Source of the DNA: RYN-230 sp963841695
GTDB taxonomy: Bacteria > Actinomycetota > Actinomycetes > Streptosporangiales > Streptosporangiaceae
DNA: 64,000 nucleotides
Reading direction: 5' to 3'
NCBI GenBank assembly: GCA_963841695.1
Contig: CAWJDQ010000006.1
Span: 682,001-746,000 of the forward strand
A program made the position numbers and the translations under genes. Under the pieces are notes generated by a model that did no database searches, was not told where the DNA came from, and was given only the letters and a program-made list of their open reading frames with translations. This document shows positions 42,158-50,292 of the stretch, piece after piece (the first letter of the stretch is position 1; each line of letters starts with the position of its first letter).

Positions 42158-43378
42158 ATGAGCACCACGACACGGCACGGCGGCCGGTGGACCCAGGACG
42201 ATCGCTGCGGGTCACCCTGGCACTACCTGCCGGTCGAGGTGCCGCCCGGCACGGCCGCGCTGCAGGTCGAGCTGGACTACGACCGCTCCGCCGCCGTGCT
42301 GGACCTGGGCTGCTTCGGGCCCTCCGGGTTCCGCGGCTGGTCCGGGGGCGCCCGGTCCTCGTTCGTGATCACTCCCGGCCAGGCCACGCCCGGGTATCTG
42401 CCCGGCGAGCTGGAGCCCGGCCTGTGGCAGGTGGCGCTCGGCCTGTACCGCCTCCCGGCCGGCGGCACCAGCTACTCGGTGACCGCCACGGTCAGCGCCG
42501 CGCCTGGCCAGCTGCGCCCGGCCCCGGCCGCGCCGGTCCCGGCCCCGCTCGCCGAGCGGCCGCCGCGGCGCGAGCTGCCTGCCGCGCCGGGGCACCGCTG
42601 GCTGGCCGGGGACCTGCACACGCACACCGTGCACTCGGACGGCGACTTCACGGTGGCCGAGCTGGCCCGCTTCGCGGCCGCCCAGGGGCTCGACTACCTC
42701 GCGGTGACCGACCACAACACGACCAGCCACCATGCCGAGCTCAAGGACGCCGCGGCCCGCTACGGAATCATTCTCATCCCCGGCCAGGAGGTGACCACCG
42801 AGGAGGGCCACGCGGGCGCGCTCGGCGACGTCGGCTGGATCGACTTCCGCGAGCCGCCCGACCGGTGGCTGGACACCACCGAGCGGCAGGGCGGGCTGCT
42901 GTCGGTGAATCATCCGATCGGCGGCCACGTCAGCTGGATCTGGCCCATGCAGCGGCGGCCGCCGCTGGCCGAGGTCTGGCACTGGAGCTGGCTGGATCCG
43001 CACTGGACGAACATGATGGCCTGGTGGCTGGCCTGGGATCCCACGGCCGTGCCGGTCGGCGGGAGCGACTGGCACCGGCCGGGCGCGGACGCCACCCCCG
43101 GCACCCCGACGACGTGGGTGGAATGCGCGGGCGAGGGACCCGGCGCAGTGCTCGACGGGCTGCGGGCGGGCCGCTGCGCGATCTCCGCGCGGCGTGACGG
43201 CCCGGTGCTGCTGCGCCGCGACGGGGAGTTCGTGGCCGTCGGCGCGGACGGCACCATCCTGGCCGGGCCGGACCGCTCACGGGCGGTGGTGCGCGGGGAT
43301 ATGGCCGTGTTCCCGGCGGCGGACGGGTATCACCGGCTGCTCGACTTCTCCGGCGCCACGCTGGCCCTCACCGGGTAG
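42158..43378 (+). CDS. CehA/McbA-family PHP-domain metallohydrolase
   Basis: A complete 406-aa protein. The N-terminal 140 residues form a beta-rich domain. The PHP phosphoesterase domain follows with its metal motifs DLHTHTVHSDGDF, TDHNTTS, PGQEVTTEEGH, VNHPIGG and GGSDWH. Relatives include CehA and McbA, which hydrolyse carbaryl, and phosphoesterases of unknown substrate. It is divergent from the ABC exporter operon across 153 bp. A functional link to it is possible but not shown. Confidence 0.88.
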   Translation: MSTTTRHGGRWTQDDRCGSPWHYLPVEVPPGTAALQVELDYDRSAAVLDLGCFGPSGFRGWSGGARSSFVITPGQATPGYLPGELEPGLWQVALGLYRLPAGGTSYSVTATVSAAPGQLRPAPAAPVPAPLAERPPRRELPAAPGHRWLAGDLHTHTVHSDGDFTVAELARFAAAQGLDYLAVTDHNTTSHHAELKDAAARYGIILIPGQEVTTEEGHAGALGDVGWIDFREPPDRWLDTTERQGGLLSVNHPIGGHVSWIWPMQRRPPLAEVWHWSWLDPHWTNMMAWWLAWDPTAVPVGGSDWHRPGADATPGTPTTWVECAGEGPGAVLDGLRAGRCAISARRDGPVLLRRDGEFVAVGADGTILAGPDRSRAVVRGDMAVFPAADGYHRLLDFSGATLALTG

Positions 43379-43400
43379 CGCCGGCGCGCGGCCGGGCGGC

Positions 43401-43859
43401 TCAGCCCTCCATCGCGATCCGGAAGACGGGGAAGCCGGCCGCGATGCCGCGGATCTGCTCCTCGGTCGCGTCCGCGGTGATGCCCTCGAAGAACCGCCCG
43501 ACCTCCCAGCCCCAGCGGCGCAGGTATTCGCGCAGCACCGGCGGCTTGTCGGCGTCGGCCAGCTCGGTGGCGGTGAAGTGCTCGGTCCGGCGGCCCACCC
43601 GCAGCTCGCCCTGGCCCGCGGCGCGCAGGTTACGGACCCACTGGGCCTGCCCCCGGGGCGCGACCAGGTAGCGGGTGCCCGCCACGGTCAGCAGGTTCAC
43701 CGGAGTGGTCCGCCATTCGCCGCTCTTGCGGCCGCGTACGGCCAGCACCCGCGATCCCATGATGCTGATCCCGGCCCGGGTCAGCGTGGCGACCGTCGAG
43801 TTGAACACGCGGTCCAGGCCGGTGGGGGCGAGGTAACGGGTTTGCGGGCTGGCGTTCAT
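43401..43859 (-). CDS. Ddn-like deazaflavin (F420)-dependent nitroreductase family protein
   Basis: A 152-aa split-beta-barrel protein: the LAVRGRKSGEWRTTPVNLLTVAGTRYLVAPRGQAQWVRNLRAAG core is the F420H2-dependent Ddn/FDOR-A signature. Such enzymes reduce quinones or nitro compounds. GAGGAG precedes the ATG at 43859. The promoter region carries several AGAGCA-type inverted repeats, so it is probably under tight inducible control by a repressor encoded elsewhere. Confidence 0.88.
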   Translation of the reverse strand: MNASPQTRYLAPTGLDRVFNSTVATLTRAGISIMGSRVLAVRGRKSGEWRTTPVNLLTVAGTRYLVAPRGQAQWVRNLRAAGQGELRVGRRTEHFTATELADADKPPVLREYLRRWGWEVGRFFEGITADATEEQIRGIAAGFPVFRIAMEG

Positions 43860-43902
43860 GACTGCTCCTCTGGTCGGGAGGGCGATGGAGGGCATCGCGT
43901 GC

Positions 43903-43968
43903 AGAGCATCGCTCTCTACTAAGAGCAGTATGCGCCAGATCGCCAGACTAAGTCAAGAGCAGTGCTCT
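43903..43968 (-). promoter_or_regulatory. Promoter with AGAGCA-type operator repeats for the Ddn-like gene
   Basis: Two palindromes, AGAGC-ATC-GCTCT (43903-43915) and AGAGCA-G-TGCTCT (43956-43968), plus a single AGAGCA at 43922-43927, flank a minus-strand promoter (TTGACT, 18 bp, CATACT). The upstream palindrome ends next to the -35 box and the other lies just past the -10 box. This suggests a dimeric repressor binding at two places. Confidence 0.6.
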
Positions 43969-43976
43969 CGAATCTG

Positions 43977-44693
43977 TCAGTCGCTCTGCAAACGGGCCAG
44001 CAACTCGGCCCGGGCCCGCAGGATCGCCCTGGTCGAGGCGACGTTGCTGAACTCGTCCGGCTGGACCGGGCACTCGCCCGCGGCGATGGCCCGCTCCACC
44101 TTGGTGCACGCGTCCGCCGGGCTGATCATCTCGAAGATCATGCTGGGATCCTCGTCGGCCATGTCCTTGGTGCGGGCGAGCACGTCCCCGGCCTCACCGA
44201 CCCAGACGTTCTTGATCCCGCCGCCGCAGGAATGATCCAGCAGGAGCGACACCACGTGCCGCCCGGCGGCGTACGCGAAGCTCAGGGTCACGGCTTCCTG
44301 GACACCCCGGTCGTCGCCGTAGCGCCAGCACTCCCCCACCGACGGCGTGCCCACCTCCGCCGCCCAGGCCGGGTCCGGGACTCCCCGCGCGGCCAGCCGG
44401 CCCGCGGCCCCGGCCGCGGCCGTGCGCAGGTCAGGCCAGCCGAGCGCGCCGAGGACGCGCAGGATGGCCAGGGCCTCCGGGCTCGCGCTCCGCTCGGCGG
44501 CGGGCACCATCGCCTGCGCCGCCAGGCTCGCCGCGCCGCCGAGTGCGGCCAGGATGTCCGAGCCCCACAGCTCGGCCTCCAGCGGGCTGCCGATCTCGCC
44601 CAGCACCATCCGGGCCTCGGTCAGGACGGCAGCGAAGGCATCATCCGGTGATGAACGGCCGAATACCGCGTCGAGGTCAAGGTCACCGGACAT
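43977..44693 (-). CDS. Conserved hypothetical protein
   Basis: A 238-aa soluble protein, mostly alpha-helical and Ala-rich. Tracts such as SPLEAELWGSDILAALGG, GVPDPAWAAEVG, GECWRYGDDRGVQEAV and HVVSLLLDHSCGGGIKNVWVG recall a hypothetical family I know from streptomycetes and relatives; no function is known. The ATG at 44693 (MSGDLDLDAVFG) is chosen over an upstream ATG because the acidic start fits that family. Coding quality is good and the frame intact. Confidence 0.72.
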   Translation of the reverse strand: MSGDLDLDAVFGRSSPDDAFAAVLTEARMVLGEIGSPLEAELWGSDILAALGGAASLAAQAMVPAAERSASPEALAILRVLGALGWPDLRTAAAGAAGRLAARGVPDPAWAAEVGTPSVGECWRYGDDRGVQEAVTLSFAYAAGRHVVSLLLDHSCGGGIKNVWVGEAGDVLARTKDMADEDPSMIFEMISPADACTKVERAIAAGECPVQPDEFSNVASTRAILRARAELLARLQSD

Positions 44694-44785
44694 GCACACC
44701 GGCCAGTGTGTCAACGTAATCCAGGTCCATGCCGGGCATCCTGCCACGGCCGCTGCGATGATGGGCGGGAACTACGGGAGGTACT

Positions 44786-45808
44786 GTGCGACCGACGTCA
44801 CGATGGGGCATCACGCTCCCACTGAGCGGAATACCCCTGTCCGGCCAGCGTGACCTCGTCGCCGCCCTGCCTGACCTGGGCTACACCGACGCCTGGTCGT
44901 CGGAGGTGAACGGCGCGGACGCGTTCACCCCGCTGGCCCTGGCCGCCCAGTGGACCAGCAAGCAGGGGACCAGCCAGCAGGACAGCGGGCCCCAGGGGGC
45001 GGGGCCGCAGGACGCGGGGGGCCTGCGGCTGGGCACCGCCGTAGCCAACATCTACACCCGCGGGCCCGCCCTGCTGGCCATGAGCGCGGCCACCCTGGCG
45101 GGGCTCGCCCCCGGCCGCTTCGTGCTGGGGATCGGGGTCTCCTCGCCCGCGGTGGTGACGGACTGGAACGGGATCGAGCTGGACCGCCCCTACCAGCGGG
45201 CCCGGGACACGCTGGCTTTCCTGCGGCGGGCGCTGGCGGGCGAGAAGGTTTCCATGGCCGGGGAGACGTTCACCGTCAAGGGCTTCCGCCTGGATCCCGT
45301 GCCGGTCCCGCCGCCCGCGCTGGCGCTGGCCGCGCTGCGGCCGGGAATGGTCTCGCTGGCCGCCGCGATGTCGGACGGAGCGATCACGAACTGGCTGGCA
45401 CCCGCGGACGTCCCCGCGGTGCGCGAGGTGGCCGGCCCGGACTGCGAGCTGATCGCCCGGATCTTCGTCTGCCCGACCGCGGACGCCGGGCTGGCCCGGG
45501 CGATCGGCCGCCGGATGATCGCCGCCTACCTGACCGTGCCGGCGTACGCCGCGTTCCACGACTGGCTCGGCCGCGGCCCGAGGTTCGGGCCGATGCGGGA
45601 GGCCTGGGCGGCGGGTGACCGCCGGGCCGCGCTCGCGGCCATCGATGACGACCTGGTGGACGAGCTGGTCGTGCACGGTCCGGCCGACTACTGCCGGGCA
45701 CGGGTGGCCGAGTACCAGGCGGCCGGGCTGGACACCCCGGTCATCGCGATCGTGCCCGCGCCGGGCGTGGACGAGGCCGAGGCGGTCCGCCAGCTGGCCC
45801 CGGCCTGA
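44786..45808 (+). CDS. LLM-class F420-dependent oxidoreductase
   Basis: A complete 340-aa luciferase-like enzyme: RWGITLPLSG first strand, YTDAWSSEVNGADAFTPLALAA, LRLGTAVANIYTRGPALLAMSAATL and GRFVLGIGVSSP. Residues about 58-80 hold a Gln/Gly-rich insert (SKQGTSQQDSGPQGAG) not typical of the fold. GGGAGG precedes the GTG. The substrate is unknown. It is convergent with nudC across 13 bp; a small hairpin (CCGGCC-TGA-GGCCGG) spans its stop codon. Confidence 0.88.
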   Translation: MRPTSRWGITLPLSGIPLSGQRDLVAALPDLGYTDAWSSEVNGADAFTPLALAAQWTSKQGTSQQDSGPQGAGPQDAGGLRLGTAVANIYTRGPALLAMSAATLAGLAPGRFVLGIGVSSPAVVTDWNGIELDRPYQRARDTLAFLRRALAGEKVSMAGETFTVKGFRLDPVPVPPPALALAALRPGMVSLAAAMSDGAITNWLAPADVPAVREVAGPDCELIARIFVCPTADAGLARAIGRRMIAAYLTVPAYAAFHDWLGRGPRFGPMREAWAAGDRRAALAAIDDDLVDELVVHGPADYCRARVAEYQAAGLDTPVIAIVPAPGVDEAEAVRQLAPA

Positions 45809-45821
45809 GGCCGGCCGGGGG

Positions 45822-47024
45822 CTACCAGACGCCCGGCAGTTCCTCGCCGTACCAGGATTCGATCAGCCGGTGCGCGATGGACACCGGGGGCGGCAGCAGG
45901 ATCTCCCGCGCCTCCAGCGCGCCGCGCAGCTCCGCCCGGCTGTACCAGTGCGCCTCGGCGATCTCGTCGTCGTCCACCTGCAGGTCGAGCTGGCCCGCGG
46001 CCGCCGCGCGGAAGCCCAGCATCAGGCTCTGCGGCATCGGCCACGGCTGGCTCCCGACGTAACGGACCCGGGTGACGACGATCCCGGTTTCCTCCGCAAC
46101 CTCTCGGGCCACCGCCTGCTCGGCGGATTCCCCGGGCTCGACGAATCCCGCCAGGATGGACACCCGGCGCTCCGGCCAGCGGCTGTTGCGGGCCAGCAGG
46201 CACCGGTCGTCCGGGTCGGTGACCAGCATGATGACGGCGGGATCGACCCGCGGGAAATGCTCACTGCCGTCGGTGGGGCAGCGCTGGGCGTGCCCGGCGG
46301 CCACCGTCACCGTGGGGGTGCCGCAGCGTGGGCAGTGCGTGTGGCTGGCATGCCAGTTGGCCAGCGCCACCGCGTGCGTGAACAGGCCCGCGTCCCGGTC
46401 GTTCAGCAGCGCCGCCGCGTCCCGGAGCCCGGCCGGGCGCAGCCCCGGCTTGGCCCGGGCCAGCCAGGCAGCCTGCTCGGTCACGGTCTGCTGCTCCGGC
46501 GCGTCGCCGTCCGCGGCAGCCGGCTCCGGCGTTGGCTGGGCCGCAGGTTCCTGGGCCGCGGCTTCCTGGGCCGGGGCTTCCTGGGCCGGGGCCTCCTGGC
46601 CGGTGGCCTCCTGGCCGGTGGCCTCCTGGCCGGTGGCCTCCTGGCCGGTGGCCGGGGAGTCCCCGCCGGGGGCCGCCGCGTCCTCGATCAGCGAGTCCAG
46701 GGCGCCCGGGGGCCCCATCACGCCGAAGTAGGCCACCTCCGCGTCGTCCACCCCCAGCAGGAACCTCAGCCCTTCGGGAGCCCCGGCCGGGGACACCAGG
46801 ATCAGCCCGGCTTCCTGGTCGCCGAACCGGACCAGCGCGCGGGCGTTGTCCAGGACCAGCACCCGGGTCCGCGGGTCCGCCCAAGCCGCGGCGAGCCAGT
46901 CGGTGTCGGCCCGGCGGGCACTCAGCCGGTCCACGGCGCTGCGGGCCAGCAGGAAGCCACCCAGCTCCCCGGCGTCCTCCTGGGCATCTGGCGTGGCGAC
47001 GCCGTCGCCTGCCCCGGCGCTCAT
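45822..47024 (-). CDS. nudC: NAD+ diphosphatase / NADH pyrophosphatase NudC
   Basis: Hydrolyses NAD(H) to NMN(H) and AMP and can decap NAD-RNA. Motifs: zinc-ribbon start CPRCGTPT with a later RCPTDGSEHFPR, NUDIX box GFVEPGESAEQAVAREVAEE followed by TG, and the NudC-specific SQPWPMPQSLMLGF. The protein is 400 aa, about 80-100 longer than usual, because residues about 125-180 contain tandem pentapeptides (TGQEA, PAQEA) between the N-terminal domain and the zinc ribbon. The fourth zinc Cys is not obvious. It overlaps the M20 peptidase gene by 4 bp. The same gene lies near adnAB in mycobacteria. Confidence 0.93.
   Translation of the reverse strand: MSAGAGDGVATPDAQEDAGELGGFLLARSAVDRLSARRADTDWLAAAWADPRTRVLVLDNARALVRFGDQEAGLILVSPAGAPEGLRFLLGVDDAEVAYFGVMGPPGALDSLIEDAAAPGGDSPATGQEATGQEATGQEATGQEAPAQEAPAQEAAAQEPAAQPTPEPAAADGDAPEQQTVTEQAAWLARAKPGLRPAGLRDAAALLNDRDAGLFTHAVALANWHASHTHCPRCGTPTVTVAAGHAQRCPTDGSEHFPRVDPAVIMLVTDPDDRCLLARNSRWPERRVSILAGFVEPGESAEQAVAREVAEETGIVVTRVRYVGSQPWPMPQSLMLGFRAAAAGQLDLQVDDDEIAEAHWYSRAELRGALEAREILLPPPVSIAHRLIESWYGEELPGVW
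46546..46650. repeat. Seven 15-bp tandem repeats inside nudC
   Basis: Seven consecutive 15-bp units, the last four being GCCTCCTGGCCGGTG and identical, encode TGQEA/PAQEA pentapeptides on the minus strand. The unit preserves the frame, so copy number could vary without disrupting the enzyme. Confidence 0.9.
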
Positions 47025-48432
47025 CGGCGGGCCGTGAGCCCGGCGCGCTCCGCGGCCAGATCCGCCCAGAGGTAGGCCACCGCCTCCGCCCCCCGCAGCA
47101 GCAACGCCATTTCCACCTTCTCATTCGGCGCGTGGATCCGGTCGTCGTCCAGCCCCACGGCCAGGAAGACCAGCGGCGCACCCAGGATGTCGCCGAGATC
47201 GGCTTCCGGCCCGCTGCCTCCTTCCCGGGTGAACAGCACTTCGCGGCCGAAGGCGCGCTCCATGGCCCGCTTCGCCGCCTGCACCCCGGCCGAGTGCAGG
47301 GGCGAGAACGCGGGTCGTACCCCCGGGCCGCCGAAGGTGACCGTGGCCTCGATACCCGGCGGGATGCGTGCCGCCACGTATTCCCGCAGCGCCACCGCGA
47401 TGTCGGCCGGCTCCTGGTTCGCCACCAGCCGGAACGACACCTTGGCGTGCGCCTGGCTGGGCACGATGGTCTTCGCCCCGGGCCCGGTGTGCCCGCCCCA
47501 CATGCCGTTGACCTCCGCCGTGGGCCGGGCCCAGACCCGCTCCAGGGTGGTGTAGCCCGCCTCACCCGCGGTGGCCTGGCTGCCGCCCGCGTCGGCGAGC
47601 CAGGCCTTCTCGTCGAACGGCAGCCGGGCGAACAGCTCCCGCTCGGCGTTGGTCAGCGGCAGCACCGCGTCGTAGAAGCCGGGCAGGGTGACCCGGCCGC
47701 CGTCATCGTGCAGCCCGGCGAGCAGCGTGGCCAGCGCGTGCAGCGGGTTGGGCACGCCGCCGCCGAATGAGCCGGAGTGCACGTCGGTGTCCGCGCCGCG
47801 CAGGTCGATCTGGGCATCGACGAGGCCGCGCATCCCGGTGCACATCGACGGCACGTCGGCCGCCCACATCGTGGTGTCGGAGATCACGATCATGTCGCAG
47901 CTGAGCCGGTCAGACTGGCTCCGCAGCAGGTCGGCGAAGTGCGGGGACCCCGATTCCTCCTCCCCTTCGACGAGGAACTTCAGCGAGACCGGCGGCGCGC
48001 CGCCGCCCGCCGGCAGGCAGGCCCGCAGGCCGAGCGTGTGCAGGAGAACCTGGCCCTTGTCGTCCGAGGCGCCCCGGCCGAGCAGCTGGCCGTCACGCTC
48101 AGCCGGCTCGAACGGCGGGGAGTGCCACTCGCCGAGCGGCTCCACCGGCTGGACGTCGTGGTGACCGTAGACCAGGACGGTCGGCGCGGCCGGGTCCCGG
48201 GCTGGCCAGTGCGCGAACACGGCCGGCTGGCCGGGCGAGCTGGCCGGCCGGTCTCCCAGATCTCCACCGTGGGGAACCCGGTGGCCGTGAAGTGCGCGGC
48301 GAGCCACTGCGCCGAGGACCGCACGTCGCCGTGATGGCCAGGATCGGCGGAGATCGACGGGATGGCCAGCCAGGCCTTGAGCTGGCCGAAGAATTCCCGC
48401 GCGTTGCTGTCGATAAAGTCACGCACATCCAT
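47021..48432 (-). CDS. M20-family dipeptidase/metallopeptidase (frameshifted)
   Basis: A zinc aminoacyl-peptidase of about 470 aa (CPG2/carnosinase-like M20 family). Metal motifs are YGHHDVQP (His-x-Asp) with following GRGASDDKGQ, the catalytic FLVEGEEESGSP, and HAPNEKVEM near the C-terminus. It probably degrades dipeptides in the cytosol. The start MDVRDFIDSNAREFF lies in a second frame; the break near 48250 (TVEIWETGRPA to SSPGQPAVFAHW) needs one base. Its 3' end overlaps nudC by 4 bp. Confidence 0.87.
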
Positions 48433-48633
48433 GAGCGGTGAGCCCCTCCTCGCCGGACCTTGCCGGCTATCTAATAAACCAGCATCGCGGGCACCCTGGG
48501 CCATTCCCCCCGTCACGCGCTGGCCTGGCCACTACCACCCCAGCCGCCAGCTACTCCCCCGGGCGCGCAGATCCGGCCCCGGGAGGGTCAGAGATCACCC
48601 TTCGGCATGACGACGCCAGGGGCCCGGGCCTCC

Positions 48634-48639
48634 TAGCGT
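48634..48639 (+). promoter_or_regulatory. TAGCGT -10 box, probable leaderless promoter
   Basis: TAGCGT lies 8 nt before the ATG at 48648 and no ribosome site is present between. Same layout as at 19183 and 22584. Confidence 0.4.
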
Positions 48640-48647
48640 GGTGACTC

Positions 48648-49977
48648 ATGACGCTACCGCTGACCCGCCTGCCATGCGGGGACGCCGGCCAGGATGCCTG
48701 TCCCCCCGCCAGCCCCCGCCCGCCGTGGTGGCCGGGGCGGTCCCGCCAGCGGCCAGACCGGGCCGGCCTGCGCCGGGAACGGGGGGAACTGTGGCGGCGC
48801 CGGGCGACCAGCCCGCGCGGGGCCGCCGTCCTGCTGGCCGCGAGCGCGCTGTTCGCCGCCGCGGTCGCGCTGTTCAGCACCAATCCGCCGGAGCGGCTGT
48901 GGGGCATGCTGGCCGCGGGCCCATACGCCCTGGCGGCGCTCACCGCGCTGGCCGGCCGGCGCGGGCCGAGGATCGCCGTCGCGCTCAGCGTGGCCGGGGC
49001 CGTGATCGTCCCGCTGGCCTGGATGGGGTGGACCGGCCGGGGGCAGCCGGAAGTCAGCGTGATCATCCGCTCGGCCGCGCTGTTCCTGCACCACGGGACG
49101 CCCTACCAGGGTGCGCACGCGGTAGCCTCCGCGCACACCCCGTACGTCTACGACCCCTACCTGCCCGCCCTGGCCGTGTTCGGCGTCCCGCACGCGCTGT
49201 TCGGCGGCGGCCTGCTGACCGATCCCCGGCTGTGGTTCGGGGTGGTCTTCGTGCTCGGGTTCGCCGGCACGCTGGCGCTGAGCGGCGTGCCCCGGCCCTG
49301 GCTGTGGACGGCGGTGGTCACCGCCTCGCCCGTCATCGCGTACCCGCTCACCACGGGGGGCGACGACCTGCCCGTGCTGGCCCTGATCTGCGTGGGCCTC
49401 GCCCTGCTGCGGCAGGCCCGACGGCGCGGCCCACGCAGCGCATCGTCCTCGGGGGCCTGGCCCTGGGCCTGGCGGCGGCCATGAAAGCCACCGCGTGGCC
49501 CGCGCTGGTCGTCGCCGCCGCCCTGGTGGCGGCCCGGGACGGCAAGCGCGCCGGGGCCTGGCTGGCGTGCGCCGCGATCGCCGTGCCGATCGCGGTGGAC
49601 GGGCCGGTCCTGTTCGCGCAGCCCGCCGCCGTGGTGTCCAACACGATCCTGTTCCCGCTCGGGCTCACCAAGATCAAGACCCCCGCGGCGAGTTTCCTGC
49701 CCGGTCACCTGATCGCCGAGGCGTGGGGACCGGGGCACCTGGTGGCCATCGCGCTGGTCCTGCTGGCCGGGGCCTGCGTGGCCGCGTCCCTGGTCGCCAG
49801 GCCGCCGCGGGACGAGGCGCGGCGGCCTGGCGGCTGGTGACCGGCCTGGTGCTCATGTTCGCGTTCGCCCCGGCCAGCCGGTTCGGCTACGGTGTCTACC
49901 CGCTCGGCCTGGCCTGCTGGCTGCTGCTCGCCGGCCCGGCCGGGCCAGGCGACCGCACAGGACGGAGCACACAATGA
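48648..49977 (+). CDS. Multi-spanning membrane protein, GT87/DUF2029-like (two frameshifts)
   Basis: A polytopic protein of about 443 aa. After a basic N-terminal region (residues 1-55) come about nine to ten hydrophobic segments, with the loop HHGTPYQGAHAVASAHTPYVYDPYLPALAVFGVPHALFGG typical of polyprenyl-phosphate-dependent GT87-like mannosyltransferases and relatives, and AMKATAWPALVVAAALV and ASRFGYGVYPLGLACW later. Probable glycosyltransferase in envelope glycan or lipid assembly; this is tentative. Frame breaks near 49430 and 49815. Its stop overlaps the ATG of the next gene. Confidence 0.72.
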
Positions 49978-50267
49978 TCGTCGCGTTCTCGATCACACCG
50001 CTGGGCGTGGGCGAGGGGGTGGGGGACTACGTGGCGGACGCGGTGCGCGTGGTCCGGGCGAGCGGGCTGCCCAACCACACGGACGCCATGTTCACGTCCG
50101 TCGAGGGTGACTGGGATGAGGTGATGGACGTGGTCAAGCAGGCCGTGGACGCCGTGGCCGTCCGGGCCCCCCGGGTCAGCGTGGTCCTCAAGGCCGACAT
50201 CCGGCCCGGCGTGACCGACGGGCTGGCCAGCAAGGTGGCGACGATCGAGCGCCACCTCCAGGACTGA
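49974..50267 (+). CDS. MTH1187-family thiamine-binding protein
   Basis: A 97-aa ferredoxin-like-fold protein: MIVAFSITPLGVGEGVGDYVADAV, SGLPNHTDAMFTSVEGDWDEVM and the VSVVLKADIRPG strand match the MTH1187/YkoF thiamine-binding family. It probably binds thiamine or a precursor. The ATG overlaps the stop of the membrane protein gene (ATGA), so the two are coupled. It is convergent with adnB; a hairpin spans both stops. Confidence 0.88.
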   Translation: MIVAFSITPLGVGEGVGDYVADAVRVVRASGLPNHTDAMFTSVEGDWDEVMDVVKQAVDAVAVRAPRVSVVLKADIRPGVTDGLASKVATIERHLQD

Positions 50268-50292
50268 GCCCGGGCCGCGGGCCCGGACTCAG
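50264..50292. terminator. Hairpin spanning the convergent stops of the thiamine-binding protein gene and adnB
   Basis: CTGAGCCCGGGCC pairs with GGCCCGGACTCAG with one mismatch or bulge and a very short loop, and covers both stop codons. No U tract follows on either strand, so it is a terminator candidate only by position and stability. Confidence 0.45.

Noticed and set aside
45800..45814. Terminator at the convergent stop of the LLM gene and nudC
   Set aside because: The CCGGCC-TGA-GGCCGG stem is only 6 bp, overlaps coding sequence and has no U tract, so it is not convincing.
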